Source of the DNA: Sphingobium phenoxybenzoativorans | GTDB taxonomy: Bacteria > Pseudomonadota > Alphaproteobacteria > Sphingomonadales > Sphingomonadaceae | Length of the DNA stretch: 64,000 nucleotides | Direction: 5' to 3' | NCBI RefSeq assembly: GCF_001757355.1 | Contig: NZ_MINO01000009.1 | Coordinates: 56,139 to 120,138, forward strand | Shown here: piece after piece, positions 33,240 to 41,227 of the stretch | Position numbering within the stretch: position 1 is the first letter of the stretch | How the letters are laid out: every line of letters starts with the position of its first letter | The notes under the pieces: generated by a model | Told to the model about the DNA's origin: nothing | The model's input: only the letters and a program-made list of their open reading frames with translations | Database searches by the model: none | Position numbers and translations under genes: made by a program

Positions 33240-34943
33240 ATGATATCCCGCACCCTCGCTTTCGTCGCCTTTGCCCTGTCCGCATCCTTCCTTCCTCCGG
33301 CGGTGTCCGCGCGGGAGCCGGACGTCGCGTCCGCCGGGGTCGTATCGTCCGCTGATCCGCGCGCAGCCGCCGCCGGGCAGGAGATATTGCGCAAGGGCGG
33401 CAACGCCACCGACGCGGCCCTGGCCATGATGATCGCGTTGACGGTGGTGGAACCGCATAATAGCGGCATTGGCGGCGGCGGCTTCCTGCTCCACCATGGC
33501 GGCAAGACGGGCGTGCTCGACACGATCGACGGGCGGGAAGCCGCGCCTGCGGCGGCGACGCCCGACCGCTTCATGGGACCGGATGGAAAGCCGCTCCCTT
33601 TCATTCAGGCATGGCCGGGCGGATATTCGGTCGGGGTGCCGGGCAATCTGCGCCTCGCGGCCATGGCGCATGAAAAATGGGGCAAGCTTCCCTGGGCCGA
33701 CCTGTTCGGTCCGGCCATCCGTCTGGCGGAGGACGGTTTTGAAGTCAGGCAGCGGCTCTACACTGCGTTGAAGGCGGTCGAGCCAATCTGGAAGGACTTC
33801 CCCGAAATCCAGAAGATGTATTGGAAGGATGGCGCGCCGGTTCCCATCGGGACGATCCTGCGCAATCCGCCGCTGGCCGCGTTGTTCAGGCGCATCGCGG
33901 CCGAGGGGCCGGATGCCTTCTATCTGGGTGAAAACGCCAGGGCGATCAGCGCGGCGGTGACCAACGCGCCCAAAAACCCCGTGCCGCTGACGGAGGCTGA
34001 CCTTGCCGCCTACCGGGCGAAGGAGCGGCCCGCCATCTGCGGCCATTACCGCGCTTATACGATCTGCGGCATGGGGCCTCCATCGTCTGGCGCCGTGACG
34101 GTGCTGGAAGTGCTTGGCATGGTCGAGCGTTTCGACCTCAAAAAATGGGGCAAGGACAATCCGCTGTCCTGGCATGTGATTGGGGAGGCGATGCAGCTCG
34201 CCTATGCCGACCGCGAAAAATATCTGGGCGACCCCGATTTCGTGAAGATGCCGATCGCGGGCATGATCGACCCGGCCTATCTGGCGCGGCGCTCACGGCT
34301 CATCTCGCTGACCAAAACGCTGCCTTCCTATGAGGCGGGCACGCCTCCGGGGGCGGAGCCGCGCACCGCCGCGATCTCGTCCGAAGTGGCGGGGACCAGC
34401 CATTTCGTCGCGATCGATCATGATGGCGACATCGTGTCGATGACCTCCACGATCGAAAGCTTCTTCGGCAGCCAGCTTGTCGCCAACGGCTTCAGCCTGA
34501 ACAATGAACTGACCGATTTCACCTTCGCGCCGGAAAAGGACGGCGCGCCGGTCGCCAACCGTGTGGAGGCGGGCAAGCGTCCGCTGTCGTCCATGTCCCC
34601 GGTCATTGTCTATGACGCGGCGGGCAAGCCGATCTTCACGGTTGGCGCGGCGGGCGGAAAGACAATCATCATGCAGGTCGCCAAGGCGCTGATCGCCCAT
34701 TTCGACTGGGGGATATCGGCGCAGGATTCGATCGCGATGGGGCTGATCTTCTTCAACAAGGATGGGCTGGTGCTTGAACAGGGCACCAATCTGGAGCCGA
34801 TGAAACCGGCGCTGGAAAAGCTGGGCCATACGGTCAGCGTGGCGAAGATGGGCTTGAAGGCCAATGCCGCGGAACGCCTGCCCGATGGCAAATGGATCGG
34901 CGCTGCCGATCCGCGCAGCCCCGGCGTGTCGCTGCAGGAGTGA
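33240..34943 (+). CDS. ggt: Gamma-glutamyltransferase (periplasmic)
   Basis: 567 residues, an Ntn hydrolase made as a precursor that cuts itself. Signal peptide RTLAFVAFALSASFLPPAVSA. The predicted self-cleavage and catalytic residue is T386 in VAGTSHFVAIDHDGDIVSMTST. Substrate and oxyanion elements follow (RPLSSMSPVIV, GAAGGKTIIMQV). The family Asn-Ser-Gly-Ile-Gly-Gly-Gly-Gly-like block is HNSGIGGGGFLLHH at about 78-91. It acts on glutathione and gamma-glutamyl compounds. About 50 bases after pyrD, possibly co-transcribed. Confidence 0.95.
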   Translation: MISRTLAFVAFALSASFLPPAVSAREPDVASAGVVSSADPRAAAAGQEILRKGGNATDAALAMMIALTVVEPHNSGIGGGGFLLHHGGKTGVLDTIDGREAAPAAATPDRFMGPDGKPLPFIQAWPGGYSVGVPGNLRLAAMAHEKWGKLPWADLFGPAIRLAEDGFEVRQRLYTALKAVEPIWKDFPEIQKMYWKDGAPVPIGTILRNPPLAALFRRIAAEGPDAFYLGENARAISAAVTNAPKNPVPLTEADLAAYRAKERPAICGHYRAYTICGMGPPSSGAVTVLEVLGMVERFDLKKWGKDNPLSWHVIGEAMQLAYADREKYLGDPDFVKMPIAGMIDPAYLARRSRLISLTKTLPSYEAGTPPGAEPRTAAISSEVAGTSHFVAIDHDGDIVSMTSTIESFFGSQLVANGFSLNNELTDFTFAPEKDGAPVANRVEAGKRPLSSMSPVIVYDAAGKPIFTVGAAGGKTIIMQVAKALIAHFDWGISAQDSIAMGLIFFNKDGLVLEQGTNLEPMKPALEKLGHTVSVAKMGLKANAAERLPDGKWIGAADPRSPGVSLQE

Positions 34944-34975
34944 GCTTCGGCAGGAGCAACCCGCATCGATACAGC

Positions 34976-35042
34976 GTGCTCCTGCGAAAGCAGGAGCCCA
35001 GTTCCACCGTCCGATCTGGGCTCCTGCTTTCGCCGGAGCACA
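34976..35042. repeat. Palindromic repeat R1, copy 3
   Basis: GTGCTCCTGCGAAAGCAGGA and CTCCTGCTTTCGCCGGAGCAC (one changed base) bracket CCCAGTTCCACCGTCCG. It is followed by a shorter echo, ACAGGAGCACG, at about 35052. Confidence 0.9.
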
Positions 35043-35153
35043 CTACTTCCACAGGAGCACGCCACTTTCGCGAGAGAGCGTCCCCGGCAAGCTACTCTCA
35101 ACTCCTTCCGCCACGCTCCAATCGAACGGCGCTGCAGCCCTAAACCCGCACCC

Positions 35154-35750
35154 TCACCGGTATTTCCAGTTCCGGTCCTTGCCCTCGGCGATCCATCCTA
35201 CCGCCTCGGCGATGCGTTTTCCCCGCGTCTCCGCGCGCTTGGCGTCCCCGATCCATTCGGCATAGTCGCGTATCTTCCCCGGTGAAAACTCCGCCCAGAC
35301 CTTCGCCGCCGCCGGATTGGCGTCAATCGCCGCCTGCAATTCAGGCGGCACCGGCAATGCGGGGCGGGGGGCCTTGCGCTGCATCCGCGTGGCTACCGTG
35401 CCTGCATCGATCAGCGCCATCGCCTTGAGGATCAGGCCGGTCAGCATGGCGTCGTCCGGCAAATCCTCCGGCGCGGCGATCCTGCCGAACTGCCCCATGC
35501 CGGACCCTTCCGCCTTCGGTCCCATAAGGTCGCCGCCATGCCACAGGCCAAAGGACATATGCTCTTTGAACGCCGCCATCTGGCAGAGATTCTTCCCCTT
35601 GTAGGTGAAGAAGGGCATGCCCCATTTGACGGCCTCGACCGTATCCGGGCACACGGCATGCACCAGCGCGCGCAGATGGCTGAGCATGGGCCGGGCAAAG
35701 GCCGCCTGCCGCGCGATATAGGCGTCGATGCGCGGATCGGCGGTCGGCAT
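35154..35750 (-). CDS. DUF1801 / YdeI-OmdA two-domain protein
   Basis: 198 residues. The N-terminal DUF1801 domain (about 15-120: LRALVHAVCPDTVEAVKWGMPFFTYKGKNLCQMAAFKEHMSFGLWHG) has an iron-sulfur-scaffold-like fold of unknown role. The C-terminal OmdA domain (about 138-185: ELQAAIDANPAAAKVWAEFSPGKIRDYAEWIGDAKRAETRGKRIAEA) is typical. Start ATG 35750, three bases after the ubiG stop, so probably in one transcript with ubiG. Confidence 0.9.
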   Translation of the reverse strand: MPTADPRIDAYIARQAAFARPMLSHLRALVHAVCPDTVEAVKWGMPFFTYKGKNLCQMAAFKEHMSFGLWHGGDLMGPKAEGSGMGQFGRIAAPEDLPDDAMLTGLILKAMALIDAGTVATRMQRKAPRPALPVPPELQAAIDANPAAAKVWAEFSPGKIRDYAEWIGDAKRAETRGKRIAEAVGWIAEGKDRNWKYR

Positions 35751-35753
35751 GGC

Positions 35754-36497
35754 TTACTCCTTCGGCGCGTGGACGACCGTCATCAGATAGTTGAGCGCCT
35801 GATTCTCCGACAGGATAAACCCCTTGGCCGGGCTGAAGGACAGGCCGGCCGTCTCCGTCACGACCAGTCCGGCCTCGGCCAGCAGCGCCTCCAGCTCCTC
35901 CGGCTTCAGGAAACGGCTCCAGTCATGCGTGCCCTTCGGAATCTGGCCCAGCCCCTCGCCGATGGTGATCATCGCAAAGCGGGACAGGTTTGTCCTGTTG
36001 GGCGTTGAAAGGATCATGAGGCCGCCGGGCGCCAGCGCCTTTGCAAGCCCGCGAACGAACAGCGCGGGATCGGTGACATGCTCGATCACCTCCATGCTGG
36101 TCACCAGATCGAACGCGCCGGCGTCGAGAGATTCGATCCCGGTGGCGCGATAGTCGATCGTCAGGCCCATCTGCCCGGCATGGGCCTGCGCCGCGGCGAT
36201 ATTCTCCGGCGCAGCGTCGATGCCCATGGCCTGCGCACCCATGCGGGCCAGCGGTTCGGTCAGCAATCCCGCGCCGCAGCCGACGTCCAGCGCCCGCTTG
36301 CCTTCCAGCGGCCGCATCGTCCGGTTGCCGGTTCCCCAATGCGCATCGATGGCCGCGCGGACATGGCGCAGGCGGACGGGGTTCAGCTTGTGCAGCATCG
36401 CGCTGCTGCCCTTCGGGTCCCACCATTCCGCCGCCAGCGTCCCGAAATGCGCAGCTTCACGCGGATCGATAGTGGTATTTGCGTTGCTTGCCATCAT
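35754..36497 (-). CDS. ubiG: Ubiquinone biosynthesis O-methyltransferase
   Basis: 247 residues. It does both O-methylations of ubiquinone synthesis. The family N-terminus EAAHFGTLAAEWWDPKGSSAMLHKLNPVRL is typical. SAM motif LDVGCGAGLLTEPLARMG is at about 71-88. TSMEVIEHV and STPNRTNLS follow. It is divergent from lysC, the common alphaproteobacterial arrangement, with about 90 bases of shared control region. Confidence 0.97.
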   Translation of the reverse strand: MMASNANTTIDPREAAHFGTLAAEWWDPKGSSAMLHKLNPVRLRHVRAAIDAHWGTGNRTMRPLEGKRALDVGCGAGLLTEPLARMGAQAMGIDAAPENIAAAQAHAGQMGLTIDYRATGIESLDAGAFDLVTSMEVIEHVTDPALFVRGLAKALAPGGLMILSTPNRTNLSRFAMITIGEGLGQIPKGTHDWSRFLKPEELEALLAEAGLVVTETAGLSFSPAKGFILSENQALNYLMTVVHAPKE

Positions 36498-36588
36498 GGT
36501 CCTTGCTGACTATAGGGACGCCGCTCTTTGAACAGGGCGGGGCCTTTTCCCGACATAGTGTTACGAAAATTCAGGGCTTACAGCAATT

Positions 36589-37842
36589 ATGGCGCGCATC
36601 GTGATGAAGTTTGGCGGCACCTCCATGGCGGGCATGGAGCGGATTCGCAACGTCGCGGCGCGCGTGAAACATGTCGTGTCGCAGGGCAATGAAGTGGCCG
36701 TCGTCGTCTCCGCCATGGCGGGTGAGACCGACCGGCTGGTCGGCTTCTGCAAGGAAGCCTCGCCGCTTTACGACGCCGCCGAATATGATGTCGTCGTCGC
36801 TTCGGGCGAACAAGTGACGAGCGGCCTCCTCGCCATGACGCTGAAGGCCATGGGCGTTGAAGCGCGGAGCTGGCTCGGCTGGCAGCTTCCCATTCGCACG
36901 GTGGAGGCGCATGCCAAGGCGCGCGTATCGACCATCGAGACCGACGACCTGCTGGCCGCGATGGCGAGCGGGCAGGTAGCGGTCATCCCCGGCTTTCAGG
37001 GCATGATGGACGATGGCCGCGTCTCGACGCTCGGCCGTGGGGGGTCCGACACTTCGGCGGTCGCGGTGGCGGCGGCGATCAAGGCGGACCGCTGCGACAT
37101 CTACACCGATGTCGATGGCGTCTACACGACCGATCCCCGCATCGTCGCCCGCGCCCGCAAGCTTGATCTCGTTACCTATGAGGAAATGCTGGAGCTGGCC
37201 TCGGTCGGCGCCAAGGTGCTCCAGACCCGATCCGTCGGCCTCGCCATGAAGGAAGGCGTGCGCGTTCAGGTGCTCTCCTCCTTCGACGACCCCACCCAGG
37301 AAGACCTGCCCGGCACGCTGATCGTCAGCGAAGAAGAAATTGAGGACAGCAAGATGGAACGTCAGCTCATCACCGGCATCGCCCATGACAAGAATGAGGC
37401 GAAGATCATCGTGACCCGCGTGCCCGACAAGCCGGGCGCGGTGGCCAGCATCTTCGGCCCGCTCGCGGACGCTGCGATCAACGTCGACATGATCATCCAG
37501 AATGACAGCAAGGATTCGGAGGAGACGGACGTCACCTTCACCGTGCCGCGCGCCGACCTCGCGCGCAGTGTCGACATATTGGAGGCGCTCAAGGAAACGA
37601 TCGGCTTCCGCCGGATCATCACTGATGCGGAGGTCGCCAAGATCAGCGTCGTGGGCGTCGGCATGCGCAGCCATGCGGGCGTCGCGGCCACGATGTTCAA
37701 GACGCTGGCCGATCGCGGCATCAACATCGAAGCGATCTCGACCAGCGAAATCAAAGTCAGCGTTCTCATCGACGAGGATGAGACGGAATTGGCTGTCCGA
37801 GTATTGCACACTGCCTATGGACTCGACGCGCCAGCGGCTTGA
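36589..37842 (+). CDS. lysC: Aspartate kinase
   Basis: 417 residues. First step of the aspartate family pathway (Lys, Thr, Met, DAP). Kinase motif VMKFGGTSM is at 5-13, GRGGSDTSAVAVAAA at about 150-164, and DVDGVYTTDPRIV at about 179-191. Two C-terminal ACT domains (HDKNEAKIIVTRVPDKPG from about 264; ISVVGVGMRSHAGVAATMF from about 350) give feedback control, probably by lysine and threonine. In many alphaproteobacteria ptsP follows lysC directly; here three genes intervene. Confidence 0.97.
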   Translation: MARIVMKFGGTSMAGMERIRNVAARVKHVVSQGNEVAVVVSAMAGETDRLVGFCKEASPLYDAAEYDVVVASGEQVTSGLLAMTLKAMGVEARSWLGWQLPIRTVEAHAKARVSTIETDDLLAAMASGQVAVIPGFQGMMDDGRVSTLGRGGSDTSAVAVAAAIKADRCDIYTDVDGVYTTDPRIVARARKLDLVTYEEMLELASVGAKVLQTRSVGLAMKEGVRVQVLSSFDDPTQEDLPGTLIVSEEEIEDSKMERQLITGIAHDKNEAKIIVTRVPDKPGAVASIFGPLADAAINVDMIIQNDSKDSEETDVTFTVPRADLARSVDILEALKETIGFRRIITDAEVAKISVVGVGMRSHAGVAATMFKTLADRGINIEAISTSEIKVSVLIDEDETELAVRVLHTAYGLDAPAA

Positions 37843-37898
37843 CCTGCACGCTATTTCGCTAGACTGCCGAAATCCTCTTGTGGAGGGGAGGATTCATC

Positions 37899-38858
37899 AT
37901 GCGTAATCTATCGATTGTGTCTGCATTATTTCTGGCGACTTTGCCTGTTCTTGCTCAGGCGCAGGACGTGGCGGTTCCGCCGGTCAAACTGTCCAAGCCC
38001 AATTCCTATGGCTTGAAAGGCGTCAAGATCGCTGTCTTGTCCTATTCGATCAACTTCGTCACGGCGCAGCGGGCGTCCGCCAATGCCAGCATCGGCACGA
38101 AGGCGCGCGCGGGCGCAAGCCTGGGCGGTGTGGATGAGGCGGTGATGCGGCGTCTGGCCAATGAGGCGCATGCGGATTTGAAGGCGCAGCTCGCCGCTGC
38201 GAACATCCCCCTGATCGACGACGCGACCGTGACGGACACTGCGCGGACGGCGGGGGTTGTCCTCATCCCTGGCAATATTGAGGAAAATCGCGACGGTGGT
38301 ATGGTCATCGGGTCGGGCGTCAAGAAAGCCTATGTCAGCGTGGGCGCCGACGCCGCGCCGCTCACTGACTTGTATCAGGCGGCGGGCAAGGTCAGCGGCT
38401 TCGGCATGCTCGCCAATTTCGGCAAGGGCAACAAGCTCAGCAAACCGGCGCTGGCGATGGACGCGGCCTTCGTCTCACCTTCGCTCACCATCGACTTTGC
38501 CGACGCTGACGCAAAGACCAGCCGGACGCTGGCGGGGGCGAAGCGCGCAAGCGTCGATATCGACACCCAGTTCGCGATCCGCCTGCCGTCTCCCGTCAAT
38601 ATTCAGGTCGGCCAGGCGGCGGGGATCGCCGCGCCCAGCACGATGATGCTGGCCAAGGATGTGGTCATTGATGCGCCCTTCACGGCGTCCGGCGGCGTAT
38701 CCTCCATGTCGACCGCTGGCGATTATGGCGCGTGGAACCCGTCCGAAAGCGGCGCCATTGCTGTCGACCTGCCACGCTGGACTGCGCTGGTGCAAAGCGC
38801 CTATCGCGCCTACAACGCCGCCATTGTCGCCAATCTGGCCGCCGTCCGCGGCCAATAA
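37899..38858 (+). CDS. Exported hypothetical protein
   Basis: 319 residues from ATG 37899, with GGAGGGGAGG nine bases upstream. Signal peptide RNLSIVSALFLATLPVLAQAQD. The mature protein is Ala-rich with alternating strands and no Cys. It contains SYSINFVTAQRASANASIG, VKKAYVSVGADAAPLTDLYQ, and a long C-terminal helix (ALVQSAYRAYNAAIVANLAAV). No family recognised. It precedes the nitronate monooxygenase by 13 bases, probably one transcript. Confidence 0.8.
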   Translation: MRNLSIVSALFLATLPVLAQAQDVAVPPVKLSKPNSYGLKGVKIAVLSYSINFVTAQRASANASIGTKARAGASLGGVDEAVMRRLANEAHADLKAQLAAANIPLIDDATVTDTARTAGVVLIPGNIEENRDGGMVIGSGVKKAYVSVGADAAPLTDLYQAAGKVSGFGMLANFGKGNKLSKPALAMDAAFVSPSLTIDFADADAKTSRTLAGAKRASVDIDTQFAIRLPSPVNIQVGQAAGIAAPSTMMLAKDVVIDAPFTASGGVSSMSTAGDYGAWNPSESGAIAVDLPRWTALVQSAYRAYNAAIVANLAAVRGQ

Positions 38859-38871
38859 AATAGGAAATCGC

Positions 38872-39879
38872 ATGACCAAGCTTACGTCCCTCATGGCCAG
38901 AGGCGTCGAATTTCTCGGCTGCGAGACGGCGATCCTCTGCGGGGCGATGAGCTGGGTCAGCGAACGCAATCTGGTCTCCGCCATCTCCAATGCGGGCGGT
39001 TTCGGCGTCATCGCCTGCGGTGCGATGACGCCCGACCTGCTGGATGCGGAGATCATCGCGACCAAGGCGCTGACGGATAAGCCGTTCGGCGTGAACCTGA
39101 TCACCATGCACCCGTTGCTGTTCGATCTGATAGAGGTGTGCGCGCGTCATGATGTCGGCCATGTGGTTCTCGCCGGCGGATTGCCGCCCAAGGGCAGCAT
39201 TGAGGCGATCAAGCAGAGCGGCGCGAAGCTGATCTGCTTCGCGCCCGCGCTGGCGCTGGCGAAGAAGCTTGCGCGGTCGGGCGTCGACGCGCTGGTGGTG
39301 GAGGGCATGGAGGCGGGCGGCCATATCGGCCCGGTCGCGACCAGCGTGCTGGCCCAGGAAATCCTGCCCGAAATGGCGGAGCAGCTTCCGGTGTTCGTCG
39401 CTGGCGGCATTGGCCGGGGCGAAGCGATCGCCGCCTATCTGGAAATGGGGGCGTCGGGCGTGCAGCTTGGCACGCGCTTCGTATGCGCCAATGAATCCAT
39501 TGCGCACCCCAATTTCAAGAAGGCGTTTCTGCGCGCATCGGCCCGTGATGCTGTCGCCAGCGTCCAGATCGACCCACGCCTGCCGGTCATCCCGGTGCGC
39601 GCATTGAAAAATGCCGGCACGGAGAATTTCACCGCCAAGCAGCGGGAGGTCGCCAACCTTCTGGACAGCGGCGCTGTCGACATGACCGAGGCGCAGCTTC
39701 AGATCGAACATTATTGGGCGGGCGCGCTCCGCCGCGCCGTTATTGATGGCGATGTGGACGGCGGCTCGCTGATGGCCGGTCAGTCCGTCGGCATGGTCAC
39801 GAAGGAAGAACCGGTCACGGAAATCATCGCGACCCTCATGAAAGAGGCCGCGGCCGCCCTGGAGCGGCGCGCGGCCTGA
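38872..39879 (+). CDS. Nitronate monooxygenase family, FMN TIM barrel
   Basis: 335 residues from ATG 38872 (TAGGAA before it); the frame upstream runs through the preceding gene and is not used. It is a 2-nitropropane dioxygenase-like TIM barrel. PMSWVSE-type CGAMSWVSERNLVSAISNAGGFGVIACG begins the barrel. LVVEGMEAGGHIGP, with the catalytic-type His, is at about 142-155. VFVAGGIGRGEAIAAYLEMGASGVQLGTRF is the FMN phosphate site. Related proteins also include FabK-like enoyl reductases, so the exact reaction is unproven. Confidence 0.88.
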   Translation: MTKLTSLMARGVEFLGCETAILCGAMSWVSERNLVSAISNAGGFGVIACGAMTPDLLDAEIIATKALTDKPFGVNLITMHPLLFDLIEVCARHDVGHVVLAGGLPPKGSIEAIKQSGAKLICFAPALALAKKLARSGVDALVVEGMEAGGHIGPVATSVLAQEILPEMAEQLPVFVAGGIGRGEAIAAYLEMGASGVQLGTRFVCANESIAHPNFKKAFLRASARDAVASVQIDPRLPVIPVRALKNAGTENFTAKQREVANLLDSGAVDMTEAQLQIEHYWAGALRRAVIDGDVDGGSLMAGQSVGMVTKEEPVTEIIATLMKEAAAALERRAA

Positions 39880-39891
39880 TCTTTCCGCTCT

Positions 39892-39917
39892 GGCGTCCCG
39901 GCATGAACCGGGACGCC
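39892..39917. terminator. Perfect 10-bp hairpin between convergent genes
   Basis: GGCGTCCCGG and CCGGGACGCC pair around a six-base loop. It is placed between the ends of two convergent genes, so it probably ends both transcripts, although neither strand has a T run. Confidence 0.65.
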
Positions 39918-39925
39918 CGAAACGC

Positions 39926-41101
39926 TTATGCCGTCAGGATCTTGTCCAGCGCGGCGCAGAATTTCTGCATGTCTTCCTTCGACCCTACGCTGACGCGCGA
40001 CACCGACGGATAGATATCCCATGCGCGGCCGATCTGGACGTTTTCGGCCAGGAAGGCGTTCTGCATCTTCTTGGTGTGCTTTTCGTCGGGCGACAGCTTC
40101 TTCCAGTCGATCATGAACATGTTCGCTTCAGAGCCGGGGATGTAGGCGATCTTGCGCTTCTTGAGATGGGCGAGCGTTTCCTCGCGCACCGCAATCATTT
40201 CCGCGCGGCGCGCCTTGATCAGGTCCGCCTGCGTTATGCTGGCGGTGCCGCAAGCCACGGCCGTCACCGAAAGGTCGGGCGCCCGGTCGTACATCATCAG
40301 CTTCTTCTGCAGGTCCGGGTGGCCGATGGTGAGGCCGAGGCGCATGCCGGCCATGCCGAACAGCTTGGAGAAGGTGCGCAGGATCAGCACGTCGTCGCGC
40401 GTCACGGCGAGCTTCACTGCCGACGGCGCTTCGGAGAAGTGCAGATAGGCTTCGTCGACGACGACGACCGAACCGGCGGGCTTGTTGGCGACCAGCCATT
40501 CCACGTCGGCCAGCGGCGTGACCGTGCCCGTCGGGTTGTTCGGCGTGCAGATGTAGAAGAAGCTGGCGGTCGGATCGGCGGCCAGCATCGCCTTTACGTC
40601 ATGGCGATAATCGGCGGTCAGCGGCACCTTGCTCAGCTTGGTCTTGGTGGCGGCGGCCATGCCCCACACGGTTTCGAACGTGGGATCGCCGGTTACGACG
40701 CCGCGCTCAGGCGAACAGAAGGCGAGCACCGTGCGGGCCAGCGGCGGGCCGGAACCCGCCCATGCCAGAATGCGGTCCACCGGAACATTCTCCACCTTCG
40801 ACACCGCGTCCATCAGGGCGGTGTAGGCTTCGGCGGTATTGTAGCGGTTGCCCTCGGCGACGATGGCTGCGCCGGCCTGCGCGCCCGGAGCCAGCGGCCC
40901 GGTCCAGCATTCGTTCGCGCCGATGCGCGTTCCGCCGATCAGCGCCTTTGCGGCCTGGCTCTGCGCCTGCGCAGGGTTGGAAAACTGGCTCAGCACGGCG
41001 CCCGCGCCCAGCAAGGCCCCGATCCGTCCCAACTGGCGGCGGGAATAACCACGGGCGAGCAGATCGTCGCGGGCTTCTTCGGTCAATACGGCAATACTCA
41101 T
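39926..41101 (-). CDS. HisC-like PLP aminotransferase with a Tat signal
   Basis: 391 residues from ATG 41101 (GAGGGGAC upstream; a GTG two codons earlier is the alternative). Residues 20-47 are SRRQLGRIGALLGAGAVL...PAQAQ, a twin-arginine signal with a likely cleavage after AQA. The rest is class I/II aminotransferase: ICTPNNPTGTVTP, VVVDEAYLHFSE, and the PLP lysine in RTFSKLFGMAGMRLG. It most resembles histidinol-phosphate aminotransferase, but a cytosolic biosynthetic enzyme should not have a Tat signal. Export of a PLP enzyme folded in the cytoplasm fits Tat. Substrate unknown. Single gene. Confidence 0.9.
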   Translation of the reverse strand: MSIAVLTEEARDDLLARGYSRRQLGRIGALLGAGAVLSQFSNPAQAQSQAAKALIGGTRIGANECWTGPLAPGAQAGAAIVAEGNRYNTAEAYTALMDAVSKVENVPVDRILAWAGSGPPLARTVLAFCSPERGVVTGDPTFETVWGMAAATKTKLSKVPLTADYRHDVKAMLAADPTASFFYICTPNNPTGTVTPLADVEWLVANKPAGSVVVVDEAYLHFSEAPSAVKLAVTRDDVLILRTFSKLFGMAGMRLGLTIGHPDLQKKLMMYDRAPDLSVTAVACGTASITQADLIKARRAEMIAVREETLAHLKKRKIAYIPGSEANMFMIDWKKLSPDEKHTKKMQNAFLAENVQIGRAWDIYPSVSRVSVGSKEDMQKFCAALDKILTA

Positions 41102-41227
41102 ATCCACGTCCCCTCGGTCATAACCAATATGGCTGAATAGTCTTAACGAGCGGGGCGGCGGATCCCGCCACCAATATGGCTGTTATCCCCATTGGAAAGC
41201 GCAGCGCCTTTCTGTTAGCGATGCGCT

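Noticed and set aside
31638..34175. 845-codon minus-strand open frame
   Set aside because: Covers pyrD and part of ggt in antisense and crosses the orphan terminator; no motif.
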